A stretch of DNA of 64,000 bases from Parabacteroides sp. TM07-1AC (GTDB taxonomy: Bacteria; Bacteroidota; Bacteroidia; Bacteroidales; Tannerellaceae). Positions 36,919-47,400 of this stretch are shown here, piece after piece. The stretch lies in the NCBI RefSeq assembly GCF_003480915.1, contig NZ_QUKD01000005.1:366152-430151 (forward strand), written 5' to 3'. The position numbers and the translations under genes were made by a program. The notes below the pieces were generated by a model that made no database searches, was not told the DNA's origin, and worked only from the letters and a program-made list of their open reading frames with translations. Within the stretch, counting starts at the first letter, position 1. Each line of letters opens with the position of its first letter.

Positions 36919-38021
36919 TATAGTTTGATGTAAATACGTTTTTTATATAACCAATATCCCGGTATCCAGTTCAGTATGACAAAGAGGATTGCCCATGCCA
37001 ATGAACCTCCGAAGTTACCGAACAACGGTGCCAGTACATCCGAATAAACATAAGAAGTCACTCCGCATTTATCGAGTACGACAGCAAAGACATCTCCCTG
37101 TACATAAAGGTATAACGGATTGATCCCGAAAGATTCAAAAAATAACGACCATTTCTTTTTTCCGTTGATATCGATAATCCAGATCAGCAAGGCAAGAAAC
37201 AGCGATCCGAATCCGCAGGTGGTTAATACGAATGTGCTGCTCCATAATTTTTTATTGATCGGACAACCGTAACTGAGCAGGAATCCCAGGAATAGGATAA
37301 TCGATCCGAACAGGAATAGGTTACGGATGATGAGTTCGTTATTTTTTTTGCTGTCCAGAATGATTTTACCGGCATAGAATCCCAGGAGGACGTGCCCGAT
37401 ACTTCCCAGGCAACTTAAAAATCCTTCCGGATCGAACGAGATACGCGTTCCGTCTGCCAGGTAATCGTGATACATATGTGTATTGCCGAACAAGAAGCGA
37501 TCGACAACGGCAATGATATTATCTTCCGACAGCGTCGTGCTTCCGGTAAAGGCGAGGAGCATCCAGTAAACGATCAGAATACCGGTTGCCGTTTGCAGAA
37601 TGTATTTATGATTGATAGCAAGCCCGATCAGTGAACCGATACCATAAGCCAGTGCAAGGCGTTGCATCACTCCCAGGATGCGTAGATTTTCGAAATGGGA
37701 GAATCCGTTGTAACAGATATGTGAGAAGATATTCAGTCCGAATCCGACCAGGAAGATAAGCACGGTCCGTTTCAGTATTTTTGTAATGCTTTCTTTGGAG
37801 AGTTTGAAGTTGTATTTGCGTAAGGAGAAGAACATGGAAACTCCCATAATGAACATAAAGAACGGAAATACCAAATCGGTCGGTGTCAAACCGTTCCATG
37901 ATGCGTGGCGAAGTGGGGCATATACATACTCCCAGGTTCCCGGATTGTTTACCATGATCATTCCTGCAATAGTAATACCTCTCATTACATCCAATGAGAG
38001 TAGCCTTCCTGATTGTGCCAT
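36918..38021 (-). CDS. NagX/HGSNAT-like membrane acyltransferase (COG4299)
   Basis: A 367-residue membrane protein with about ten segments. The start (RLLSLDVMRGITIAGMIMVNNPG, then LRHASWNGLTPTDLVFPFFMFIMGVSM) is the mark of the heparan-alpha-glucosaminide N-acetyltransferase-like family, with a conserved His and Asp in the first loops. Bacterial members are linked to amino-sugar use, and an acetyl transfer across the inner membrane is plausible but untested. A -7 box on the minus strand (TACATTTG, 38048-38055) lies 27 bases upstream. The downstream protease gene overlaps by one base. Confidence 0.85.
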   Translation of the reverse strand: MAQSGRLLSLDVMRGITIAGMIMVNNPGTWEYVYAPLRHASWNGLTPTDLVFPFFMFIMGVSMFFSLRKYNFKLSKESITKILKRTVLIFLVGFGLNIFSHICYNGFSHFENLRILGVMQRLALAYGIGSLIGLAINHKYILQTATGILIVYWMLLAFTGSTTLSEDNIIAVVDRFLFGNTHMYHDYLADGTRISFDPEGFLSCLGSIGHVLLGFYAGKIILDSKKNNELIIRNLFLFGSIILFLGFLLSYGCPINKKLWSSTFVLTTCGFGSLFLALLIWIIDINGKKKWSLFFESFGINPLYLYVQGDVFAVVLDKCGVTSYVYSDVLAPLFGNFGGSLAWAILFVILNWIPGYWLYKKRIYIKL

Positions 38022-38364
38022 AACTTAGATTTTTGGGTTGTAAAATACAAATGTAAGTAAAAATCAATAGGCTTATATAATTTATAAAATAAAACATGAA
38101 CATCAGGTAGAATGTACCTTATATTTTCCTATATTTATACGATACTCTTTAGCGGTCGATAATTGTGAGCCATACGGTTGATAACCATCAACCGCTGATT
38201 ACCTGGCGAGGTAATTAAAATTAGTACGTAGGGTATTTCTAAATACTTCGGGTAGTTTGTGTAAATAGGTTTGATTGAATCAGATGATGACGTACTTATA
38301 TCGTGTATTCTTTTGTTCTTCCTTTTTTATTGACTAATATTGCGGTACTTAAACGTTATGCTGT
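38022..38364. other. Intergenic region with two adjacent hairpins
   Basis: No gene of convincing length. Two close perfect dyads are seen: CGGTTGAT-AACC-ATCAACCG (38175-38194) and ATTACCT-GGCG-AGGTAAT (38198-38215). They lie between the divergent acyltransferase promoter and the small lipoprotein-like frame at 38365. Their role is unknown. Confidence 0.45.
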
Positions 38365-38445
38365 ATGAAAAATATACTCTGCTTATTAATATTAACAATT
38401 ACGTTTTTTACTAGTTGCCGGAATGAATCTTCAAGTAGATTCTGA
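38365..38445 (+). CDS. Tiny lipoprotein-like open frame (26 residues)
   Basis: ATG at 38365 encodes a 26-residue peptide: a Lys-start hydrophobic signal (MKNILCLLILTITFF), a lipobox (FTSC) and a short tail of eight further residues ending SSSRF. The mature part after the lipobox Cys would be only nine residues. Its stop codon lies inside the left arm of a 15-bp inverted repeat, so it has its own hairpin. It is either a real micro-lipoprotein or the remnant of a larger gene. Confidence 0.4.
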   Translation: MKNILCLLILTITFFTSCRNESSSRF

Positions 38446-38485
38446 CAAAATAATTATTTTTGAGTAGGGGAATTTTGTCAGAATC
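38438..38485 (+). terminator. 15-bp perfect inverted repeat after the micro-lipoprotein frame
   Basis: AGATTCTGACAAAAT (38438-38452) is the exact reverse complement of ATTTTGTCAGAATCT (38471-38485), with an 18-base loop. It could end a transcript or bind a regulator ahead of the gene at 38522. Confidence 0.5.
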
Positions 38486-38521
38486 TGTCTTTAAGGTAGA
38501 TACAATTAAATAATCACTAGT

Positions 38522-39217
38522 ATGAAAATCAAATTATGTATTTTAAGTATACTCATTTGTATGAGTGTAGTGAAGTTGAATGCCCAGTTTCGTTTGGGCG
38601 CTGAGGTAGGAATGAATGTTTCTTCTTTGGCTATTATTTCTAATTCGCATAATGTGGATGTGAGTGGGGGATTGTCTGTGGATTATTTGTTTAAGAATGG
38701 GACAGTGTTGCAATCGGGATTATTTTATTCCAGGAAAGGGGCTTCCGGGTTGTGGGATCAGTACAATTATTCCTGTGCATTAAGACAGGGTGATTTTCAT
38801 TTGGGGTATGTCGAAATTCCTCTAATGCTAGGTTATCGCATTCCGGTGATGAATAATGTATATATAGTACCTGTTGTCGGTGCTTATTTTGCCTGTGGAG
38901 CAGGTGGTTATGCAGAGGTAGATGTAATTGTTTCGAATGAAAACGGAACTGGGCGATATCCTGATAATTGGAATCCTTATAAAGACTTTCGAATGGAGTG
39001 GTTGGCAGACACGAAGATAAATGCTTTTGATCGGTTTGATTCCGGACTTCGTTTCGGATTGTCCGGAGAAATATCCCGTTTTGTTGTCTCTTTTGCCTAT
39101 GATTTGGGATTGAAAAAGGTCTGGTCCGGTTTCGATACGGAAAGCTACAAGACAGATACTCATAAAATGAAGAACAGAACAGCAACCGTTTCTATCGGTT
39201 ATAAGTTTAGTTTATAA
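38522..39217 (+). CDS. Small outer-membrane beta-barrel protein (PorT/OMP_b-brl_2-like)
   Basis: A 231-residue exported protein with a signal peptide (LCILSILICMSVVKLNAQ) and eight or so strands: FRLGAEVGMNVSSL, VDVSGGLSVDYLF, TVLQSGLFYSRKG, FHLGYVEIPLMLGYRIPV, GLSGEISRFVVSFAYDLGL, ending RTATVSIGYKFSL. The GAEVGMN start and the YVEIPLMLGYR strand are typical of the PorT-like outer-membrane barrel family widespread in Bacteroidota. The function is unknown, and it is probably a single-gene transcript. Confidence 0.78.
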   Translation: MKIKLCILSILICMSVVKLNAQFRLGAEVGMNVSSLAIISNSHNVDVSGGLSVDYLFKNGTVLQSGLFYSRKGASGLWDQYNYSCALRQGDFHLGYVEIPLMLGYRIPVMNNVYIVPVVGAYFACGAGGYAEVDVIVSNENGTGRYPDNWNPYKDFRMEWLADTKINAFDRFDSGLRFGLSGEISRFVVSFAYDLGLKKVWSGFDTESYKTDTHKMKNRTATVSIGYKFSL

Positions 39218-39333
39218 AAATATCTGAGACTGAAATGTTCAGTCTGTCATGTCTTATTCGTTCATATTCCAACATCATTGGTGACTTTTTAAAATAAGAG
39301 GAACAGGACTGTTTATTCTATTATCTTTGAAGC

Positions 39334-40815
39334 ATGAAAAAGTTAGTGGCAGCTCTGTTTATATACTTATTATCAGTTTGTTCTGCTTATTCTCAGCTGG
39401 CAATCAGACGTCAGCTGGCAATACCTAAACCGCCTGATTCCCTTGATCTGTCTTATTATTCAAAGCAGAGAGGGATTCAGGCAGGGGCGACTGTTTTCGG
39501 TATCAATATGGGCGTGTGGATCTTCGACCGGTATATACAGAAAGGGAATTTTGCCTATATCAACGGGCATACGATCAAAGAGAATTTCCGGCACGGTTTT
39601 ATCTGGGATAATGACCGGATGGGAACGAATATGTTCCTGCATCCTTATCATGGCAGTTTGTATTATAATGCAGCCCGTTCGAACGGATATAACTACTGGT
39701 TATCGGGGGTGTATGCATTTGGCGGGAGTTTTATGTGGGAGATGTTCATGGAATGTGAATATCCTTCCACTAATGATATCATAGCGACCCCGATAGGAGG
39801 GATGGCGCTGGGAGAAGTGTTCTACAGGGCATCCGATCTGATCCTGGATGACAGGAAAACCGGGTCTGCCCGTTTCGGGCGTGAATTGGCTTCGTTTGTA
39901 GTTTCGCCGATGCGCGGTCTTACGCGTATTATCAACGGAGATGCCTGGAAGCGGAGACCTACGTCGGGCAGACAATTCGGAGTACCTGATGTGAGTGTGG
40001 ATATTTCAGTGGGAATACGGGCACTCGAACTGAAGGACGATATTTTTGATAAAGGGGTCGGCTTAGCTTCCGAAATCAATATCGAATATGGCGACCGTTT
40101 CGATGCGGAAAACCGAAAACCTTACGATTACTTCTCTGTGAAGGCTGCGCTGAATGTACAGGCTTCACAACCGGTATTGGGACAATTGAATATTATTGGC
40201 CGTCTGGCAGGAAAGGAGCTGATAGATAATAAAAAAGACTATCTGAGCCTGGGGCTTTACCAGCATTTCGACTATTATGATTCGGATACTATTTCTGATG
40301 TATCTTCCAAAACTCCTTATAAATTTTGTACTCCGGCATCGTTCGGCGGCGGACTGATATATAAAAATAAGCGATTCAAGCGCTGGGACATAGATGCGTA
40401 CGGCCATTTGAACGCAATACTTTTAGGTGGAGCGTTGAGCGATTATTACCGGGTGGACGAACGCAATTATAACCTGGCAAGCGGGTACAGCACAAAAGTC
40501 GGTTTCAACTTCATCTATAAGAAAGATAAATTCTCCGCATCTACCACCTATGAGGTCTATCATATGTTTACCTGGAAAGGATATCCTAAAGATATTGACT
40601 GGAATGATTTTAATCCGAAAACATTGAATGCACAGGGAGACCGTTCAAAGGCAATCTTGCATGCAGTCGGTTTGCGTCTGGATGTCAAATTGCGGAAAGG
40701 CTGGTATCTGACCGGCTCATTTATGAATTATTCCCGTCATACAGACTACAAATATTTTGAAGAGGTTTTTTCCCATACTTCGGAAGGACGTCTGATGCTG
40801 ACTTATAAATTATAA
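39334..40815 (+). CDS. DUF3943 domain protein
   Basis: A 493-residue exported protein. After the signal peptide (AALFIYLLSVCSAYSQ) comes a DUF3943 domain with NFRHGFIWDNDRMGTNMFLHPYHGSLYYNAARSNGYNYW and CEYPSTNDIIATPIGGMALGEVFYR, followed by a strand-rich barrel-like half ending in EGRLMLTYKL. DUF3943 proteins are outer-membrane-associated and not characterised. The gene is alone and ends at a terminator shared with the convergent SulP gene. Confidence 0.82.
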   Translation: MKKLVAALFIYLLSVCSAYSQLAIRRQLAIPKPPDSLDLSYYSKQRGIQAGATVFGINMGVWIFDRYIQKGNFAYINGHTIKENFRHGFIWDNDRMGTNMFLHPYHGSLYYNAARSNGYNYWLSGVYAFGGSFMWEMFMECEYPSTNDIIATPIGGMALGEVFYRASDLILDDRKTGSARFGRELASFVVSPMRGLTRIINGDAWKRRPTSGRQFGVPDVSVDISVGIRALELKDDIFDKGVGLASEINIEYGDRFDAENRKPYDYFSVKAALNVQASQPVLGQLNIIGRLAGKELIDNKKDYLSLGLYQHFDYYDSDTISDVSSKTPYKFCTPASFGGGLIYKNKRFKRWDIDAYGHLNAILLGGALSDYYRVDERNYNLASGYSTKVGFNFIYKKDKFSASTTYEVYHMFTWKGYPKDIDWNDFNPKTLNAQGDRSKAILHAVGLRLDVKLRKGWYLTGSFMNYSRHTDYKYFEEVFSHTSEGRLMLTYKL

Positions 40816-40857
40816 CGATTAGCACTTAACAGAGTAGAGGAATCGGCATTCAGTTTT

Positions 40858-40887
40858 AAAAGAAGCGGTTATTCAACCGCTTCTTTT
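40858..40887. terminator. Bidirectional terminator overlapping the SulP stop codon
   Basis: AAAAGAAGCGGTT (40858-40870), ATTC, AACCGCTTCTTTT (40875-40887). The SulP stop codon (40869-40871) and its last codons lie inside the hairpin. Confidence 0.8.
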
Positions 40888-42545
40888 GCTTTCTTTACTG
40901 CTTCATTGATATTGGAGCAAATATTTTCAGCACCTATTTTCTGCTCGAACCCTGATTTTTTCAGCACCTTCCGCACGTGTTCATTCACACCGGATAAGAT
41001 CATGTGAATATGTTCTGACTGGGATAACCGGAACAGGCTTTCCAGGTTATGAAGTCCTGTTGAATCCATGAACGGAACTTTGCGCATACGGATGATACGT
41101 ACTTTCGGTTTGTCACCCATACTTTTCATGATACCGTCGAATTTGTTGGCAATACCGAAGAAGAACGGACCGTCTATCTCATACACTTCCACTCCTTGCG
41201 GTAAGGTAAGTACTTCTTCATCGTGGTGAATTTCACCTTCGTCGGACAAGTCGATTTCATCTTTTGTCACTGATACATGAGTCGTTTCGGCCACCCGCTT
41301 CATAAACAGGAACATGGCAATTAATAGACCTATCTCGATGGCGATTGTCAGGTCGAAGATAACAGTCAGGAAGAAAGTTACCAGCAGGACGGACACGTCG
41401 CTTTTCGGATTCTTCATCAGTGAACGGAATGTACGCCATTCGCTCATATTATAAGATACAATGATCAGGACACCTGCCAGGCAAGCCATTGGGATATGCT
41501 TGGTAAGCGGTCCGAGGAATAACAGGATCAACAGTAATACGATTGCATGGATGATACCGGCAACAGGTGTGCGGCCACCGTTATTGATGTTGGTCATGGT
41601 ACGGGCAATTGCTCCGGTTACAGGAATACCACCGAAGATAGGAACAACGATATTGGCTGCTCCCTGTGCGATCAGTTCCGTATTCGAATTGTGTTTATCG
41701 CCCGTTACACCATCGGCAACGGTCGCTGAAAGAAGTGATTCTATAGCTCCCAGCATGGCAATGGTAAAAGCCGAAGGAAGCAGAAGATTGATCGTTTCCA
41801 TATTGAACGAGATCGCTTCCGGCTGCGGGAGGGAGGCGTTGATGGTAAATCGGTCGCCGATCGTTTCTATGCCGGTAATACCCAGGTGGTAACGCATGAC
41901 GTATACAATAACGGTCATAACGATAATGGCGATCAGTGAACCGGGTATCTTTTTAGAGAACCGGGGAGAAACCGCAATAATAAAGATACTGACAATTCCG
42001 ATTACAAACGACCAGATATTGATCGTATCGAAATGTTCGAAGTAAGCGATCCATTTGGAGATAAAGTCAGCGGGTACTTTTTCCATCGTCAGTCCGAATA
42101 AATCTTTCATCTGCGTGGTAAAGATTGTCAGTGCGATACCGCTGGTAAATCCTACAACGATCGGATAAGGGATGAACTTGATGACTGTCCCTAATTTTAA
42201 TGCTCCCATGATTACCAGTATGATACCGGCAATGACCGTAGCAATGGCCAGTCCTTCGATACCGAAATTCTGTATGATACCATAGACGATCACGATAAAT
42301 GCGCCTGTCGGTCCGCCGATCTGCACATTGCTGCCTCCCAGTAAAGAGACAATGAAACCGCCGATGATAGCAGTGATTAGTCCTTTTTCCGGGCTTACTC
42401 CCGAAGCAATACCGAATGCGATGGCCAGCGGAAGGGCTACAATACCCACAATGATCCCTGCCATCAGGTCTGCCATGAATTTTTCTTTAGAATAATTTTT
42501 CAGCGCCGATATCAATTTGGGCTGAAAATCAAATTTACTCTCCAT
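40869..42545 (-). CDS. SulP-family anion transporter with STAS domain
   Basis: A 558-residue inner-membrane transporter of the SLC26/SulP family, which carries sulfate, bicarbonate or other anions. About twelve membrane segments begin with GIIVGIVALPLAIAFGIASG and include the conserved GGSNVQIGGPTGAFIVIV. A cytoplasmic STAS domain follows (about residues 430-555, with VRIIRMRKVPFMDSTGLHNLESL). The start is the ATG at 42543-42545; the open frame runs 30 codons further but crosses the promoter box. Substrate is uncertain. The last coding bases form part of the terminator. Confidence 0.92.
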   Translation of the reverse strand: MESKFDFQPKLISALKNYSKEKFMADLMAGIIVGIVALPLAIAFGIASGVSPEKGLITAIIGGFIVSLLGGSNVQIGGPTGAFIVIVYGIIQNFGIEGLAIATVIAGIILVIMGALKLGTVIKFIPYPIVVGFTSGIALTIFTTQMKDLFGLTMEKVPADFISKWIAYFEHFDTINIWSFVIGIVSIFIIAVSPRFSKKIPGSLIAIIVMTVIVYVMRYHLGITGIETIGDRFTINASLPQPEAISFNMETINLLLPSAFTIAMLGAIESLLSATVADGVTGDKHNSNTELIAQGAANIVVPIFGGIPVTGAIARTMTNINNGGRTPVAGIIHAIVLLLILLFLGPLTKHIPMACLAGVLIIVSYNMSEWRTFRSLMKNPKSDVSVLLVTFFLTVIFDLTIAIEIGLLIAMFLFMKRVAETTHVSVTKDEIDLSDEGEIHHDEEVLTLPQGVEVYEIDGPFFFGIANKFDGIMKSMGDKPKVRIIRMRKVPFMDSTGLHNLESLFRLSQSEHIHMILSGVNEHVRKVLKKSGFEQKIGAENICSNINEAVKKAKEAVE

Positions 42546-42574
42546 CTTGCTGCCTAGTATGTTAAATTTTGATG

Positions 42575-42582
42575 CAAAGGTA
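42575..42582 (-). promoter_or_regulatory. -7 box of the SulP gene
   Basis: The minus strand reads TACCTTTG (TAnnTTTG), 30 bases upstream of the ATG. It fixes the start at 42545. Confidence 0.55.
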
Positions 42583-42617
42583 CAATAATATTTATCGTAA
42601 AACCTAATATGTAGGAT

Positions 42618-42643
42618 ATTTTGCAATGTCGACATTGCAAAAT
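42618..42643. promoter_or_regulatory. Perfect 26-bp palindrome, candidate operator
   Basis: The half-site ATTTTGCAATGTC is followed directly by its exact reverse complement. It lies about 35-60 bases upstream of the SulP -7 box and about 195 bases upstream of the rubrerythrin ATG. A regulator-binding site is more likely than a terminator, since there is no loop. The binding protein is unknown. Confidence 0.5.
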
Positions 42644-42767
42644 CAGAAACAATCAGACTGAAATAAAGTCTGAGGGATGCAGTTGCCCCGACAAGTAATA
42701 GATGATATTTATGGTTCGATAGATATATTTTAAGTAAAAGAATGAATTAAAGTTTTAAACATTTTCA

Positions 42768-42775
42768 TACTTTTG
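42768..42775 (+). promoter_or_regulatory. -7 box of the rubrerythrin gene
   Basis: TACTTTTG fits TAnnTTTG, 61 bases before the ATG at 42837. Confidence 0.45.
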
Positions 42776-42836
42776 AGGGTTATTTGAATAGGGCGATTAG
42801 ACAAACTCATTTTATACTACATATATAATTAGCATT

Positions 42837-43415
42837 ATGGAAAAAAGTATTAAAGGTACACGTACCGAACAAAATCTGCTTAAATCATTTGCCGGAGAAT
42901 CTCAGGCAAGAAGTCGTTACACATTTTTTGCAAGCGTAGCTAAGAAAGAAGGTTACGAACAAATTGCTGGTGTATTTATGGAAACAGCTGAACAGGAAAA
43001 AGAACATGCAAAGCGTTTCTTCAAATTCTTGGAAGGCGGTATGGTGGAAATTACTGCTTCTTATCCTGCAGGCGTGATCGGCACGACTATGGAGAATCTG
43101 GCGGCTGCAGCTGACGGTGAAAATGAAGAATGGGCTGACTTATATCCTGCTTTTGCCGATATCGCAGAAGAAGAAGGCTTCAAACAAATCGCTGTCGCTT
43201 TCAGAATGATTGCCAAGGTAGAAGCTGAACACGAAAAACGTTATCGTAAATTACTGGCTAACCTGACTGAAGGTAAAGTCTTCGAAAAAGACGAAGCTAT
43301 CTTCTGGCAGTGCCGCAACTGTGGTTTCGTGATCGAAGCAAAGAAAGCTCCGATGAAATGTCCGGCATGTGAACATCCGCAGGCTTACTTCGAACCGATG
43401 AAACAGAACTATTAA
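42837..43415 (+). CDS. rbr: Rubrerythrin
   Basis: A 192-residue non-haem iron protein that reduces hydrogen peroxide in anaerobes. The N-terminal ferritin-like domain carries the di-iron ligands in [46 protein letters not shown] and [13 protein letters not shown]. The C-terminal rubredoxin-like domain has the four iron Cys residues in [23 protein letters not shown]. Length and all ligands are normal. It is monocistronic with its own promoter and terminator. Oxidative-stress control is likely from its role; the palindrome upstream could take part. Confidence 0.96.
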   Translation: MEKSIKGTRTEQNLLKSFAGESQARSRYTFFASVAKKEGYEQIAGVFMETAEQEKEHAKRFFKFLEGGMVEITASYPAGVIGTTMENLAAAADGENEEWADLYPAFADIAEEEGFKQIAVAFRMIAKVEAEHEKRYRKLLANLTEGKVFEKDEAIFWQCRNCGFVIEAKKAPMKCPACEHPQAYFEPMKQNY

Positions 43416-43442
43416 TATCTGTTCCGGATTAAAAATTAGAAC

Positions 43443-43480
43443 GTCCCTGTCCAATATATTTTGGATAGGGACGTTTTTTA
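43443..43480 (+). terminator. Terminator after rubrerythrin
   Basis: CGTCCCTGTCC pairs with GGATAGGGACG, followed by a run of six T. Confidence 0.8.
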
Positions 43481-43558
43481 TTTGTATTCATGCGAATAAA
43501 ATATATCTTTACCAGTCTATTACGACTTAATTCTAATTTTTCCTGAATAGTTGACTGA

Positions 43559-44452
43559 ATGAGTATATCGATAAAGAACCTGAATAAGGTGTATCCGAAC
43601 GGAAACCACGCCTTGAAAGATGTGAATCTGGAGATACCGACAGGCATGTTTGGCTTGCTCGGACCGAACGGTGCCGGAAAATCTACGTTGATGCGCATTC
43701 TGGTCGCTTTGATGGAACCTACCTCGGGGCAAGTGGATATCTGTGGATACGATTTACTGAAACAGCGTAAAGAGATTAGAAGCATATTGGGTTATCTTCC
43801 ACAGGATTTCCGTTTCTTCGCCAAGTATAAAACACATGAGTTTTTGGATTATGCCGCCCGTTTGTCGGGGATGACCAATAACAGGCAGCGCAAGCAGGCA
43901 GTGGATGCCATGCTTGAAAATGTGGGGTTGTTCGATGTGCGTGAACGGTATGCGAATAAGCTGTCGGGGGGTATGAAACGTCGTCTGGGGATTGCCCAGG
44001 CACTGATCCATCATCCGAAAGTAATTATTGTGGATGAGCCGACAACGGGGCTTGACCCCGAAGAACGTATCCGTTTCCGTAACCTGCTGTCGGAGGTGAG
44101 CGAGAATGATGTGACGATCATCCTTTCCACTCATATTGTAGGAGATATATCCAGTACCTGTAACTGCATGGCACTGATGAATAAAGGACAGGTTTCTTTT
44201 TACGGTTCCCCGCAGGATATGATGAAACAGGCGGAAGGGAAAGTATGGCGTATTAAAGTGACGAGTGATGAACTGCATGAAGTGGATAAGAAATATCCTG
44301 TTATTTCTACCATTCCTTCCGGTTCCGGCTGGGAAGTGCAAGTGGTGGCGGATGAAATCGAAGGATATGAAGCAGAGTCGTATCCTCCTAATTTGGAACA
44401 TGCTTATGTGTATTATATGGAGAATAAGTTGAATCTCTGGACTAACGATTAA
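43559..44452 (+). CDS. ABC transporter ATP-binding protein
   Basis: A 297-residue nucleotide-binding subunit. Walker A is GPNGAGKST (about residue 36), the signature motif is LSGGMKRRLGIAQAL, Walker B is VIIVDEPTTGLD, and the H-loop is ILSTHIVGDI. The last 70 residues are a variable C-terminal part. It is the first gene of a seven-gene operon whose next gene encodes the membrane partner. Its ATPase domain closely resembles the one fused to the second RND protein (for example GLLGPNGAGKSTLMRI and ERIRFRNLL in both), so one probably arose by duplication of the other. It is likely an export ABC system of the ABC-2 type. Confidence 0.92.
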   Translation: MSISIKNLNKVYPNGNHALKDVNLEIPTGMFGLLGPNGAGKSTLMRILVALMEPTSGQVDICGYDLLKQRKEIRSILGYLPQDFRFFAKYKTHEFLDYAARLSGMTNNRQRKQAVDAMLENVGLFDVRERYANKLSGGMKRRLGIAQALIHHPKVIIVDEPTTGLDPEERIRFRNLLSEVSENDVTIILSTHIVGDISSTCNCMALMNKGQVSFYGSPQDMMKQAEGKVWRIKVTSDELHEVDKKYPVISTIPSGSGWEVQVVADEIEGYEAESYPPNLEHAYVYYMENKLNLWTND

Positions 44453-44473
44453 CAACCTCTTAATTGACCCTTT

Positions 44474-47400
44474 ATGTCGTTTATCAACAATATACAATCG
44501 GTAGCGAAGTACGAAAGCAAAATATTGATCCGAAGTTGGTTCTTTAAAGTATTTACGGTGCTGGCGATACTGATACTCGGATTCTTTGACTTCGGCATGC
44601 TCGTGGCGGATAACGGCGGAGGTATGTGGATGCTGAAAGCACTCCCTTCCAATTTGCCTTATCTCAATCTGTTACTGCTCAATACCGGCCAGGCGGTGAT
44701 TTGTATCTTTCTTGCTTCGGAGTTTTTGAAAAGGGATAAGAAGCTGGATACTTCGGAGGTCTTTTATGTCCGTCCGTTGAGTAATGCCGAGTATGTGATC
44801 GGGAAGATTTGGGGAAACCTGCGGGTATTCCTGATACTGAACCTGATTGTGATGGGGATGGCTTTGATTTTTAATCTGATTACTTCGGGGATGGCGGTAG
44901 ATTGGGGAGCGTATCTTCTGTATTTCTTCCTGATAAGTATCCCGACACTGGTTTTTATTATCGGCCTGTCTATTTTCCTGATGCTGGTGTTAAAGAACCA
45001 GGCGCTTACCTTTATTATCTTATTGGGATATATCGGACTGACCTTGTTTTATATCAGCGATAAGTTCTATTACCTGTTCGATTATATGGCCTATAGCCTG
45101 CCGTTGGTAAAGTCGACTATCGTCGGTTTTACGAATTGGGAAACTGTATTGAATCACCGGGCTATCTATTTTTTTGCCGGACTGGCTTTTATATTCTTTA
45201 CGATCTTTCTGTTCCGGCGGTTGCCTAATTCGTCGCGCAGCAATTATCCGTGGTTATTCCTATCACTCTGTATGTTGTCGATAAGTGGCGCGGCGGGATA
45301 CAAACATGTTCATTCTATTTTGGGACAAGGAGAAACGCGGGCGTTGTATACGGAAATCAATAATAAATATGTGCATACGCCTAAAATGATCATCGAGCAA
45401 TATGATATTTCACTGGAGCAACAACCGGAAACATTCGTTTCGGAAGTAACGATGAAGGGGTTGGCATTGGAACCGGCTACGGTATTTACTTTCTGCCTGA
45501 ATCCGGGTTTACAGGTGCAGGAGATAAAGAGGGGAGGGAACAACCTCGATTTTAAAAGGGATAATCAGATCCTATTGGTTGATTTCGGTCAGGAGATCAT
45601 CCCGGGTGACACGGTCACTTTTTCCGTTAAATACGGAGGGAAGATCGATAGTAAATTCTGTTACCTGGATATTCCGGCAGAGGTTTTACAGAAAGAATAC
45701 AGGGATTTCCTGTTCAATATAGATAAGCAATATGTATTTCAAACGGAAGATTACTTGTTGTTCACTCCGGAAACCTATTGGTATCCACGTCCGGGAACGG
45801 CTTACAGCAATGTAAGTCCGGACTGGCAACAGACTTATTTCAGTAAATTCGGTTTGCAGGTGAAGCCGCTTCCGGGATTGACCCCGCTTTCACAGGGGGA
45901 AGGGGTAAAGGAGGAAGACGGGTCTTATTCGTTTGCTCCTGAATATCCGGTACAGGCTATTTCCCTGATCGTGGGGAAATATAAACAACAAAGTCTGGAG
46001 TCGGACAGTACATTATATAGTATTTGGCATATCGAAGGGAATGATTACTATACGGCTACATTCGATTCTATCCTCGATACGATACCGAGTTTTGTCCGTA
46101 ATATGCGGGAGAACCTGGAGCGTACCTATCGGTTGAGTTATCCGTTCAACCGTTTCTCTGTGATCGAAGTACCGGTACAATTCTCTACCTATACCCGTGC
46201 CTGGTCGCAAGCCCAGGAAACTGTTCAGCCCGAGATGGTCCTTTTCCCGGAAAAGGGATGTGTATTCGGACAACTCGATGTGGATAAAGCCTGGCGTAAC
46301 CAGATGAAATGGTCGAAGAGGGGAGGACGTGAGATTACGGAAGAAGAGGCGAAAATACGTGCATTGAATAATTTCTTCTGGATTTTCCAGCGCTCCGAGG
46401 GAAACTATAATTTCTCTTCTGCTGGACGCGGTAATTACAATATTTCTTCGCAGTCAAATCCCTATTTCCTGTTTCCCCAGTTATATAACTACCGGTATAA
46501 TATCTTTTCTCCCGATTGGCCGGTTGCTAATACAGCCATCGAACTTTACCTGCAGAAGAAATCGGATAACTATGGTTGGGAACGGGATATAAACGGTATC
46601 AGTAACAATGAAAAGGCAAGCTTGCTGATGGAAAAGCAGGGATTTAAGGAACTTTTGGCTAATGTGGAATACCGTGATTTACTGGAAAATATCGTCAGCC
46701 TGAAGATCTACCGACTGTTTGCCGATCCGGAGATCAGTATCGGGGTGAACGCATTCAGAGATTCCGTATATGCCTTGCTGGAACAGAATACATTTCGGAA
46801 TATCCAGTTTGAGAGTCTGTTGGATACATTAGGGAATATCAGCCATACGGATATCCGTTCGGGATTGTCGGAGTGGTTGCATCCGACACCTTTGCCTTAT
46901 TATAGTCTGGGACGGCCCGATGTGACACGGATTACGAATCGGGGACAGGAGGTCTTTGTCCTCAGAATGCAGGTCAGCAATAATTCTGATCACGACGGAA
47001 TTGTTCATATAGATATACAAGGAGTGGGCAGGCGTGATCAGAATAACATCGATCCGCGAACCAGCCGGAAGATCCCTTTGGCGGCCCATCAGACGAAAGA
47101 GTTGGTGTCCGTATGGGAAGAGGCTCCGCGTGATGTCGCTGTCAATACCTTGATATCCGGCAATCTGCCGAGTGTGATCAATCAGCCTGTAGGGAATATC
47201 AAACAGGAGAGGAGGCAGACTATAGATACGGAAGGTGATTTCATTGTTTCAGCTTCTTCGCAGGATATCGGAGGGGAGATTATTGTCGATAATGAAGATA
47301 CGACTTTGTTTGTCTTGTCCGAACCGGATGTGGTAGGTATGCTGCCTAAATGGCTGGATAAGGTGGAAGATACCTCGTTTAAGTATTCCGGTGTCTCCGA

